NCBI RefSeq assembly: GCF_000972845.2
Contig: NC_040025.1
Location: 23,721,846 to 23,785,845, forward strand
Length of the DNA stretch: 64,000 nucleotides
Direction: 5' to 3'
Source of the DNA: Larimichthys crocea
Lineage: Eukaryota; Chordata; Actinopteri; Sciaenidae
In this document: piece after piece, positions 23,811 through 34,107 of the stretch
Position numbering within the stretch: the first letter of the stretch is position 1
Layout of the letters: the number at the start of each line of letters is the position of its first letter
Program-made: the position numbers and the translations under genes
The notes under the pieces: generated by a model
What the model was told of the DNA's origin: nothing
What the model saw: only the letters and a program-made list of their open reading frames with translations
The model's database searches: none

Positions 23811-24130
23811 TGATTGGACCGATCTGTGCAATCAACAACATTTATCAAACTTTAGGCCCCTTAATTCAGTCATTTATCACACTGGTCGTGCAGCATGATT
23901 ATAATTAAAAACGCCCATCAGTCAGACTGCCTCTGAATTAGTGCTCTAATTGAACAAGTAGCAGCACTACATAGACTGATGACTTCTTTCTTCTCAACAT
24001 ATTTGCAGACTTTCTCTCATGAATTATTCTGTCGACTGGCCTGAGCCCTGAAGCCGAAGAAAAAGCAACAATGCTTATTTAATGGATATGTAGTCATTTG
24101 CATTTTGGGTGAAAAAAAGGGAGAGCTCAT
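23811..24130. other. Repeat-free block, candidate conserved non-coding element
   Basis: No simple repeats and no repeat family recognised. It is AT-rich with several TAATT/ATTA homeodomain-like cores (around 23900-23955) and a TTATTTAATGG stretch near 24073. Such composition is common in vertebrate developmental enhancers but not proof of one. Confidence 0.25.
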
Positions 24131-24724
24131 TGTAAGTTAATAAGCATCAGGCGTAAGACTTATTTGGATCCATATCCCATTTCCTAACACCTACTTTATG
24201 ACAATAGCCAGTAATCACATTACAACACGCCCACGATAAAACACTTGCGTGGTAAATTTGTCTTGAATTGTCAGTGTGAACAGGTTCACTGTGTATTTTC
24301 TGTACGAGCCTCAGGCTTATGTAACATGCAGTGTTTCTGATCTGCTTACCTTCTGTTTGCTTCATCACATTTCACAATTGATATGAAGGCTTTATCATGA
24401 TTCGCTCCGCTGGGAGCTAATCTTGCGGAACAGATGTGGTGACAGAAACATGAGTGAGTTACCGGCGCTGCAGCATGTGTTGGATATGATGATAGCAATG
24501 CAAAATGTGTCAAACACGTATTAATGGTACTTTTTTTTTTCACTTTTAGGGGACTGCTATTCAATGACTTAACAGGGTAAGCACACTTGAACAGACAAAC
24601 ACACACCCACACACACAGCTGTCCAAGAAGAGGATGGATTTTTACATACTCATAATGTCGGCCCGAGGGGGTAGTAGAGCTGAAGCAGAAGCAATTAGTA
24701 GATGATGCTGTTCTGATAATCAAT
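24131..24724. other. No gene recognised
   Basis: A 125-codon minus-strand open frame (24346-24723) has no domain motif and is within chance expectation. Confidence 0.4.
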
Positions 24725-24912
24725 CAATCATTGAGTCATTCTCTGCATCTAGCTTCTCAAATGAGAGAACCTGCTTTTCTTTGAAATGTTTAATATCTTT
24801 ATCAATTAAAACTGATAAATGATTTCTGACATTTTTTTTATCCAAACGATTAATCAACTCCAAAAAATAATCAGCAGATTAATCAACAATGAAAATAATT
24901 ATTAGTTGTAGC
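24725..24912 (-). repeat. Fragment of a common ATTAATCGA-type dispersed repeat
   Basis: The minus strand starts GCTACAACTAATAATTATTT, then has GATTAATCTGCTGATTATTT. This is a widespread fish repeat usually seen as the end of a DNA transposon. Another trace of the same end lies at 55752-55808. Its other end is not present. Confidence 0.55.
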
Positions 24913-26810
24913 GCTTGTGCAGAAAAGCTAAAAACAGGGACATATGTCATTATTTTCTTGATTCTTCGACTAATACAATTATATAATACATCATCGCTCG
25001 CATGCCTTCTACAGCTCAGCTGCTATTCAATTCAATTAAATTTTTTTTATATGAGGCCATATCATAACAAAAGTTATCTCATAACACTTTCCATACAGAG
25101 CAGATCGTACTCTTTATAATATTATTTACAGAGACCAACAGTTATTAATCTCTCTCTCAGACATTTGCATATGAAATCAGAATCTGTAGGCAAGGGAGCA
25201 AGATATTGGCATAAACATTAGTGTTATCTGAATATGAAGATATCCATGTGTAGAGATCAACAGAAATGTGTCTTTCTCGTCATTTTTGAGTATCAAGTTA
25301 CTAATGAGACTGCAGAGAAAGTCTAATCTGTTTTCTGGCCACACCAGAAGTCCAGAAACATTGGCCAGAAGCCAAATCGTCATCCGATAACAGCTGAGGG
25401 TCTAAGATTGAGCTGCTGTCAACTTGTACACAAGTCATTGTCTTCACATGGAGGACATTTCTAAAATTATGTTGAGGTACTTTTATTTTCTGAAATAGAA
25501 AAGAATGTTTCTGTAAAAAAAATAAGCAGTGAAGCAGTCATCATATAATCATAAGTTAATCATCTAAACTTGAGGTCAGTTGAGTGTTTTTGCTTTAGTT
25601 GTGTTGTTACATTTATATTCATATTTACAGCAGGGGGCACTGAACTGGATATGTGTGTGCGCACGACAGCTTACACACACATGCATATCAATATGCAGTG
25701 AATCTTACAATGTCAAAATGGAAAAAATATCACAGCACTGCAGCATAGTGGCTCTAAGGAAATGTAAGCAACTACACAGCTGGCTACGATAAACCACACA
25801 CACAAACTACAAAGCATGGTCAGCGTACGTGTGAAGATCTGTTACACATCAAAATCTGCCATTTGGAATACATACTTCCAAACTTCTAGCAGGATAGCTA
25901 ATCAGATAGCTAGCAAGTTCATCCAAACAAGAATATACACACAAATACCCCTCACAATGTAACATATAGTTTAAGAAGTCAAATGGCACTTCAACCTGCC
26001 TCATGACGTGATGAAGTGTTTGTGTGAGTGTCAAGGCAGCAACAACAAAGCTCTAAAGAATCAGTACCAGGAGTAATGTTGAGTTATGCTCCTCAACACC
26101 CGGTGAATGAACACAGAAACATTCACCGCCAAGAGTATCTAGGAACACGAGCTGTAGTCTAAATGAGAAGATAAACTAAAAACGAACTCTTTCACTCTTT
26201 TTTGGTCTAAGATGATTTAACTCCAGAAATGTGCTGTGTAGCAGCCTGGTAACCTATTATTTTGTACAGTACCTCACTATTAGAGCTCCATCTGCTTCAG
26301 AGCTCTGAGGTCAGCATGATTCTTTAAATCCAGTCCATTGTTTGAATAGTAGGAGATCACCATGGGTGAATCAGTTCACATCCGAAATCAAGAAAGACAG
26401 ACAAGAGAGCTCAGACTGCTGCTAGCACTTGAAACTAATACTAGGTGGAAAATGCAGCCCAGACACCACCCACCTCCAACACTAGCAGTAGTACGGTATC
26501 AGGTGATTGACAGACAGAGTGAGCTTTGTGTTCCCTGAGAGATTATTAAAAATTCCAGTTGTGTGAATATAAAGCAGGGCTGTGAGAGTGAACCTGTGAG
26601 TCAAGGAAACACAAGTGCAAACTCTATCATGCAGAAATGCTGAAGAACCCACATATAGCTCCATCTCTGTCACTACCCCGCCCTCTCACTTCCATGTGAC
26701 CGAAGAGGAAACCACAGTGTTTATCCTCTTCACATTCACACACAGGCACAGATCAAGAGCAGGCCATAGAGAGGTGCAAGGATAAGTATTTCCACCCTGC
26801 ACTCTTTCCG

Positions 26811-26812
<2 letters not shown>
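24913..26812. other. No gene or mobile element recognised
   Basis: About 1.9 kb with short open frames only and no array or paired ends. Confidence 0.4.

Positions 26813-26873
<61 letters not shown>
26813..26873. repeat. (GT)n microsatellite
   Basis: About 60 bp of pure GT. The long minus-strand frames here are His-Thr runs extended into flanking DNA. Confidence 0.97.
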
Positions 26874-26874
<1 letters not shown>

Positions 26875-27670
26875 ATGTGTCTGGCAGTAGAGGAAAGATA
26901 AAATATCTTCCCCACAACCAGACACAGAAACATGCGATGTAGTAGAGAAAACCACAGATGCATGTCTTTGAAGAGAGATAAGGACTGTAAGAAATAAGAG
27001 GACAAAAGAATCGTGAAGTATAAAATAAGGTAAAGAGTGAAGGCAGACAGGAAATGAAAGAAACTGATATAAGAAGAGAAGAAATTCCCTCTGGAAATCT
27101 GAAGAGAGACAAAGAGTTTGTGCAGTCCTGTAAAATCGATAAAGCAATCAAAGACTCGTACAGACAAGAAATAAACAAAAATTTCAACCTAACGGCTCCT
27201 GACAGTCTTCCACCTGCTAATATCACCAGAAAGAACCTCAGTTACTGACAGAAAAAGAACTGTGCTGATCAAAGGTCAGTGTGAAGATTCTGAAGACGTC
27301 CTGAGGGCCACTACCAACCTCCATCCAATGAGCCAGCGACTGGCAACTGCTGACTAAAACCTACATGAAACAGCGTATTCTGCCTTTTCAGCCTCCACCG
27401 TCTTCAGTCTTAACTAACATTAGCTCACTAACCTTTATTTTACACATTGGCAGTCTTCCTTTATGCAGCTTTAGGACATGTTATGGATTGTTTGTCAGGT
27501 AGAGCAGACAGCTTGTACCTCCCACACCTCCAGCCAAAGGCAACGCACCAGCAGACTGCAGGAGAAGCACAGATAACTGCTGCAGAAGGTTATATCCAAT
27601 CTACACTTCCACCTTTCTTCCTTACTTCCCTGATTTCACTTCCTATTCTGTGGTGGTTCTGGATTGTTTG

Positions 27671-27676
<6 letters not shown>
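26874..27676. other. No gene recognised
   Basis: Purine-rich on the plus strand around 26930-27160; no domain or element seen. Confidence 0.4.

Positions 27677-27727
<51 letters not shown>
27677..27727. repeat. (GT)n microsatellite
   Basis: About 50 bp of pure GT. Confidence 0.97.
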
Positions 27728-27731
<4 letters not shown>

Positions 27732-27838
27732 GGGGTATATGCAGTGCAGGGCAGGCTATCATCTCCTCACAGTAAATCCTGTTGAAGAGCAGAGGATCGC
27801 CTCCAGGCCAGCCACAGCTAACACAAAAAATACTCTTC

Positions 27839-27840
<2 letters not shown>

Positions 27841-27877
<37 letters not shown>

Positions 27878-27904
27878 ACGCACACACGCGCACATACACA
27901 CACA
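27841..27904. repeat. (CA)n microsatellite
   Basis: CA array with TACA and CGCA interruptions. With the GT array 115 bp upstream it makes an inverted GT/CA pair. Confidence 0.95.
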
Positions 27905-28846
27905 GCTACACATCTCCTCTGTCTTCCACTTCCATATGTACACACAGGCAGACACAGAACTGGAATACCTGTGTTATATATAATGTAGGTTTCTTAACCT
28001 GCAGTTCCCCCTCAGTATGCTTCAAACAAGCTGGTTCATAGGAGGTGTCATCTGAGCACGTCTGCAGATCTGTTGGACTGCCTTGGACCAATATCACAAT
28101 GGTGTTTGTTCATTTCTGTGTGGTCTCCCTCTTTGTCTAGCTGGACCATGACACTCAGCAGAATCTTCAACATGAACGTGTCCTCTGTCACCCCTGTAGT
28201 TCCTCTCATGCACGGACAGCTTATATAATTACAGAAAGAACCAGCTCTGACCTCATTTGATTAATATGCAGATAACATCCTAATCTGGACCAAAATGAGG
28301 AAGTAGAGGACACAGTGTGCAGGAGAAGAGGCCACAGGACTGGACAGAGAGGTGAAATCAAAGAGATGCCTCTGAAAGAGGGCGAGTGTTTGAGTTCAGC
28401 AATTCAACAGTCGAGCAGACAGCTTCATACTGGTTTGATGCAGCTCCTCTGTCTGCCAGCTGGTTAACTATGTAGTGTGTGTGTGTGTGTGTCCCTCACA
28501 TTACAGAGTGACTGCAGTGCGGGGTGTTTTGTGTATATGAGTGGGTACTGTACATGCAGCTTATGATTGCAGCCCGCAGCTATTTTCTAAAACACAATGG
28601 TGCAGGAACAGTAATTATTTTTTGGTCTTGAATGGCTAATAAACTTTTAATTGCTTGCCATTTCCCAAGGAAAGGGTTTTATCTCCTCAGACGTGATGCC
28701 AGAAAAGCGTTAATCATTTGGCCAGGGTGAAAATGCCAAGGGGATGTTACAGTGGAATCTTTCACTGGACTGAGCAAAATACAAGTAACTAACCTTGATG
28801 AGGTCCACTATGGGCTGAAATATGTGCCACTAGAAACTGAATCTGA
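27905..28846. other. No gene; repeat-free block at its right end
   Basis: A short (GT) run lies at 28477-28493. The interval 28560-28760 is free of recognised repeats and contains TAATTATTTTTT and TTTTAATTGCTTG stretches; it might be a conserved non-coding element. Confidence 0.3.
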
Positions 28847-28932
28847 ATCATTTATATTTGAATTTGAATTGCTTAACCTAAATAATTGCATTAAAAAACT
28901 GAATTTGAATCACATACTTTGAATTTGTATTG
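28847..28932 (+). repeat. Left 86-bp inverted-repeat arm
   Basis: Pairs with 30408-30493. Additional GAATTTGAAT/CAATTTCAATT words continue to about 29035. Confidence 0.85.
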
Positions 28933-29199
28933 TTGAATTTGAATCATTGCATTGAAAAACTGAATCTGAATTGAAATTGAATTTATTAGGTTGGAACTGA
29001 ACATTCAGTTCTCACAATTCAATTTCAATTTTCTGTGACAAATGTCCGGGTAGTTGAGGCAGAGCAATCGAGCACAGATACACAGGACGCCTCTTCAGCC
29101 AATCAGCACCTACGTTTCTGAGCACATAACATAGTGGTCATTTGATGCCACCCGCCATGAAACGGAGGAAGAACTGCTTTATGGCGTTATATTTGAGTC

Positions 29200-29719
29200 T
29201 AGTGTTGCCACCCGTCCCGTTTATCCCAGAATTATTTTTGTTGGTTTTTTTTTCATCAGGAAAAAAAAAATCTCTCCCGGGACACAATCTGTCCTATGTT
29301 TTGGGGAAAATATAAAAACTTTACTTGGTTTCCTTTGTTCTGTAGTCCAGAAACGTTCCCATGCTTCTGTAGCTATTTAACCGTCTGAGGAGGGATTGGA
29401 CGGATCTGCCTAATCCGCCTTGTAAGTTTTACATGTCTGTGAAACAGTTTATAATAGAGAGATGTGGTTTGTTTCACTGTTTTCCTGAGATTCCGCTGAA
29501 GACGGAGATATACGGTTTGTGTCTGTCCGACACTTCAATGTAGATTTTTCACTCATGCTTCCCTTATGATAGCTTAGGTTCTCCTGAATCGATAGATACC
29601 ACACACATGATGTTCCATATACATTTAGTATTGTTTATAAGTCCAAATGTTGAAGAAGTAAAAACGAGCTGAAAATGGCTTGGTCCTTTTTTTTTCACAA
29701 ATCCAAGGTGGCAACCCTA
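29200..29719. mobile_element. Nested hAT MITE, 520 bp
   Basis: Perfect 8-bp duplication TTTGAGTC at 29192-29199 and 29720-29727. Terminal inverted repeats are TAGTGTTGCCACC and, reversed from the right, TAGGGTTGCCACC (12 of 13). It has no transposase ORF. It lies wholly between the two arms of the 28847-30493 unit and so is younger than that unit. Confidence 0.88.
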
Positions 29720-30407
29720 TTTGAGTCATAAGTCGTGCGAGCGTAAACACATCTGCATGCGCGCAGATTTCTCTGTGTGGGAGTTCTGCTCGCTCTTAGC
29801 AAAGACTTTTGACAGTTTGGGGGCGGAGACCAGGGCCCTCTTATGATTGGTCATTTTCCAGTAAGCTCCAGTAAGCGGCAAACTGGAAGAGGAAGAAGAA
29901 GAAGAATAAACTATAAACAGTGTTTCATTGAGTTAACATACATGATATTATGTACAATAACAACCATTACAAAACATGACAAAACAACTCATGAAACTGA
30001 TTATACATTTTTGATTTAATTGAAATAATTCTTACAATGTGATAGTTGGTGCTGAATATGTACCACCGTACAGGAGGGGACGAGCTGACGCTTGCAGTCA
30101 ATGAAAAACATAAAGAAGCCTTGCATAAAATGAAAATAAAAACCAGCAAAATAACGTACTGACTAAATAAAAAGAATCTGAATGAATACATTCATTTTGA
30201 CGAAATTCAAAACAACCCACATGCTACACATTTCTGGAAGCTGTCATCAGCAGAAAACTGAAAAAAGCACCCACGTGGGGGGCTGGAAATGAACACAAAT
30301 TCATCTCACTACTGGTTTTTATTTTCTTCACCTAGCAAAGCAAAGAGCCTCCAGAAAGTTGAGGGGAACCTGTCATTCAATAGAAATATGAAGTCACTTT
30401 GCAGTCA

Positions 30408-30493
30408 CAATACAAATTTAAATGATGTGATTCAAATTCAGTTTTTTTATGCAATTATTCAGGTTAAGCAATTCAAATTCAAATATAAATGAT
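30408..30493 (-). repeat. Right 86-bp inverted-repeat arm
   Basis: Reverse complement of the left arm; a strong hairpin would form if both arms were single-stranded. Confidence 0.85.
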
Positions 30494-30519
30494 AGCCAGA
30501 GTTTTATAGCTGATTTACA

Positions 30520-30790
30520 TCTGGGGTCCTTGGGAAGGAAGAAGCTGTTCTTGTGTCTGGTTGTCTTGAAGTGTAGTGCTCTGTAGCACCTCCCAGAGGG
30601 GGGAGGTTGGAAGAGCTCGTGTTCAGGGTGTGATGGATCTGCAGTGATGTTACTTGACTCTCAAGATATACAAGTCCTGAATGGAGTGCAGGTTGACACC
30701 AATGATGTTTTCTGCAGTCCTGTCCTCTGTGGCAGATCCAAACAAGACAGTGATGGATGTACAGAGAACAGGTTGGATGATTGAACGATG
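30520..30790 (-). pseudogene. Rex1-like LINE C-terminal relic
   Basis: Minus-strand text resembles the C-terminus of Rex1-type RT ORFs: IIQPVLCTSITVLFGSATED, then TAENIIGVNLHSIQDLYI, then LPTSPLWEVLQSTTL..NQTQEQLLPSQ in shifted frames. It contains frameshifts and stops and no polymerase motifs. Confidence 0.6.
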
Positions 30791-31070
30791 TGGTTTGGGT
30801 TGTTATGACTGCATCAGAGAGCCAGCTATGACGAGGCCCATGAGATATGATTAAAGTTCTGGGAAAAGGAAGTAAGTCACTTTTAGTTCATGTCCATCCA
30901 AACAGAGATATTCCTACAGATTTTCCTTCTTTTTAAATTAATCAAGAATTATTTGAAGAGGGAACATCATGAATCCACTTGTCCCCTGGCAAAGACGGTC
31001 CTGTCCTGTTTAGCTGCTTATCATGGGAAAGAACCATCTGTGCTCCCATGTCTTTATTCCCCTCTCGGGT

Positions 31071-31264
31071 GACCTTTCTGGGACACGGTCAACACCTTTA
31101 AGAATAGACTTAAGACTTTCCTTTTTGATAAAGCCTAACGTTAGGGCTGGCTGAGGTCATCCCTTAGTTATGCTGCCATAGGATTACACTGCCGGGGGAC
31201 CCCACCGAGGGTTATGCCTAGCCAGGCATGGTATTGGTTGAAGATGCACACATCTCCCTTACCG

Positions 31265-31326
<62 letters not shown>

Positions 31327-31925
31327 CTCTCTCTATATATATATATCTCTCTATATCTCTCTATATCTCCCTCTCTCTCTATATATATATCTATATATCT
31401 CTATATCTCTCCATATCTCTCCATCTGTGGACATGTCTCATTAATGCATGTTACTAACCAAACTTCCCCGGAGTTTCTGTGCTCTGTCGTCCAGCAGGTT
31501 CTCGTGGATCGTGGCTGCTGCTGTGATCCTGCATGACGCCCACTACATATATTATTACTGTCATTATTACTACCATATCTATTACTGTAATCATTTTTAT
31601 CATTCATTATAATTCATTGTCATTTTATCAGTCATTGTACAATATGTTTGTGTTGATTTGTCCTGTACACGTGACATCCATTGCACGTCTGTCCGTCCTG
31701 GGAGAGGGATCCCTCCTCTGTGGCTCTTCCTGAGGTTTCTTCCACATTTTTTCCCTGTTAAAAGGGTTTTTGTGGGCAAGTTTTTCCTCACTGGAACCGA
31801 GGGTCTAAGGACAGAGGGTGTCACTCCCTGTACAGATTGTAAAGCCCTCTGAGGCAAATGGACTTTGTGACTTTGGGCTATACAAATAAAATTGATTTGA
31901 TTTGATTTGATTTGATTTGATTCTG
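31071..31925 (+). mobile_element. L2/Maui-like LINE, 5'-truncated copy 2
   Basis: Starts inside the C-terminal codons (ACCTTTCTGGG, then ACACGGTCAACACC after a short deletion) and runs through LKTFLFDKA to a 3' UTR nearly identical to 57955-58700. It ends with AATAAAATTGATTTGATTTG and a (TTGAT)n tail at 31890-31922. The 3' UTR holds the composite (CT)n/(TATATCTC)n array. It has no complete domain. Confidence 0.87.
31269..31425. repeat. (CT)n plus TATATCTC composite array
   Basis: About 54 bp of pure CT, then an alternating CTCTATAT pattern to about 31420. The same order of subrepeats is present at 58081-58240, showing it was copied with the LINE. Confidence 0.92.
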
Positions 31926-32849
31926 TCAAACTCTCTCCATCTCTGCCTTCACATGTTTTTAATTCCTCCTGTATTTTTTTGCCCTCTCAATCATGTTTTT
32001 TCTCTCTGCAATCCATTCTTCCTTTACTCTTCCATCACCCTTCTCGTCTCTCCATCTCTCTGTGGCAGTGTGTGTGCCTCTGATTAAGTTTGGATTAGAT
32101 AGACCAGAGAATAGCTGGCTTACATTTGAAGCTTGAGGGAAGGGTGGTGGGAGAATAATAATGAGACTGAAGAGATGGAGGACTGTGGTGGGAGGAAAAG
32201 AGGATAAAGTACAGAAATGGGGGAGCCATTTTATTTCAATGCACATTTAAAGAAACAGTGCATTCATGAGCCCTGAGCAGGAAGATGTCTGCTGAACAGT
32301 GAGGCACTAACAAACAAAAAATCTGACAATGACTGTCAAATAAATATGTATTACTTTACATTCATTTGTGTTCCTTTTTGCAATTTTCTATATTTTTAGG
32401 CAAACTTGTTGTTTACTTCCACATGAAATGGTTATGGACCACCAGGCCAATGAGATCACACCAATATGTTCCAGTGTTCACTCTCTTTTCTCTCTTTTTC
32501 TCTGTGTTTGGTCTCTACCACCCTGAGGTACATATCTGGCTCTTTATTTTATAAATCAAATAACTACATCCACCATCTGGTCTAAGTGTGTCTGCTGAGC
32601 AGCTACTGTACAGTGAGTATCATGTTCTGATATTTTCTCTGTACAAGTCATCTGAACGACTTCACGTTTCATACTGTCACACTGTTTTTTTTAAATAATC
32701 ATCTGTTACATTGTAATTATAAAAATATTGATTAGCATCATAGATCATTATATAATTTTAACTATTATGAATGTACAATGTTCATATGGTCAAACTGTGA
32801 GTCAGTGTGTCATAGCGTGTGCTAAACAGAGAAAGGAAGGAAGTATAAT
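31926..32849. other. No gene or element recognised
   Basis: Short open frames only. Confidence 0.4.
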
Positions 32850-34107
32850 CTTTATTTTCATTTTTATGCCAATGATGTTCAGATCTATTTGCCTTTGACA
32901 TCTTATGATTCTGTACAGACATTGCTTGACTGCCTAAATGATGTTAAATCCTGGATAACTCGAACTTTTTGAATCTAAATGAAAGTAAGACTGAAATCAT
33001 AATGTTTGGATGTGGTCCAGCAGACTTTCCTGCTGGCTTTCTGGGCCCCCTTACTCCAAAGTAATATTATAGAGTAATATTTGACGACAGGCTGAAATCT
33101 GATCACCAGGTTAGCTCGGTCGTGAAAAATAGCTTTTATTATTTGAGGATTTTATCAAAAGTAAAAGGATACCTGCCACGTAAAGATCTAGAGACTGTAA
33201 TCCAAGCTTTTATTAATACGAGACTGGATTACTGCAACTCGTTTTATTTTGGCCTGGACCGCTCACTCCTACACCGCCCGCAGCTGGTACATAATGCTGC
33301 TGCCTGTCTCCTTACCGACAAACGCAAGCGTGACCAGGGCCGGTCTTAGCTATGGGCAATGTGGGCGTCCGCCCAGGGCGCAGTCTCCGCCCTGAGCGGC
33401 GTCGAAACTTAATTTTCGACACCGCTCATTAAGTTAGCGGAGCGGGCGCCCCGGGAGCGGGGTGTTGACAAGGCAGAGGGGGGCGGTGGACAGACTGATG
33501 AGGGCGCACGGCGCATCCAGGGGCGCACGGGCGGCCGTGAGGGCGCACGAGAAAATGTTCGCCTCGGGGGGTGGGGGGGGGGGGGGGGGGGTTCGCCCAG
33601 GCGCAAATGGTGGCCAGGACCGGCGCTGAGCGTGACCACATATCCCCTGTCCTGGTGTCGCTACACTGGTTACCAGTTGCTTTAAGAATAGATTTTAAAA
33701 TTTTATTGTTTGTTTTTAAAGCTTGTAATGGCTAAGCCCCCCAGTATTTAACCGAGCTTCTTCATATTCACACCTCCACCAGAACACTGAGATCCTGTAG
33801 TCAGCTGCTACTGGTTGCCCCTAAATTAAAACTAAAAACCAAAGGTGACTGAGCCTTTGTGGCAGCAGCCCCTAGGCTATGGAATTTTTTTTTTTTTTTT
33901 TAAATCCTCTTTAAAAACGCACTTTTTCTCCTTGGCTTTTAACCAAACTTAAGTATCTTGGCATTTGTCTTAACCTGTTGTAATGATGGCATGTATTATT
34001 TGTATATTGTTTGTATATTATTTGTATCAACCTGTACAGCACTCTGGTCAACCTCTGTTGTTTTTAAATGTGCTTTATAAATAAAGTTTGAGTTGAGTTG
34101 AGTTGAA
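32850..34107 (+). pseudogene. L2-like LINE 3' part, interrupted by a hAT MITE
   Basis: Frames read from the polymerase active site onward: FYANDVQIYLPL (the usual YADD is YAND here), ending the palm. The C-terminal text at 33122-33349 includes FINTRLDYCNSFYFGLDRSL and HNAAACLLTDKRKRD. After the MITE it continues HISPVLVSLHWLPVALRIDF and then decays with stops. It ends TTATAAATAAAGTTTGAGTT with a (TTGAG)n tail at 34084-34105. Polymerase inactivation is evident from the Asp-to-Asn change, stops and missing N-terminal part. It is a different lineage from the Maui-like copies, judging by text and tail. Confidence 0.8.
33335..33628. mobile_element. Nested hAT MITE, 294 bp, inside LINE
   Basis: Perfect 8-bp duplication AGCGTGAC at 33327-33334 and 33629-33636. 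Terminal inverted repeats are CAGGGCCGGTC and, reversed from the right, CAGCGCCGGTC (10 of 11). GC-rich, with a 19-base G run at 33573-33591. Ignoring the element and one TSD copy, the LINE frame reads straight through the site. It contains no transposase. Proline-rich minus-strand open frames inside it are artefacts of the G run. Confidence 0.92.

Larger units (their letters stand above)
28847..30493. mobile_element. Unclassified 1.65-kb unit with 86-bp terminal inverted repeats
   Basis: The left arm (28847-28932) and right arm (30408-30493) are reverse complements with only a handful of differences. Both begin ATCATTTATATTTGAATTTG. The arms are themselves built of GAATTTGAATT-like words. 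Without the nested hAT element the unit is about 1.1 kb. No transposase-like ORF was found and I could not define a TSD. Long arms and lack of coding suggest a non-autonomous DNA transposon; the class is unknown. Confidence 0.7.

Noticed and set aside
24346..24723. 125-aa minus-strand ORF
   Set aside because: No domain; includes a stretch created by a short CA run.
26686..27226. Three overlapping 143-157 aa minus-strand open frames
   Set aside because: Extended by the (GT)n array; flanking residues show no domain and all three frames are open, which points to the repeat.
27677..27904. Functional hairpin from facing GT and CA arrays
   Set aside because: Inverted dinucleotide arrays arise often by chance in fish DNA; no other pairing around them.
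33409..33641. Proline-rich minus-strand ORFs
   Set aside because: Result from the G-run and GC-rich interior of the nested hAT MITE.
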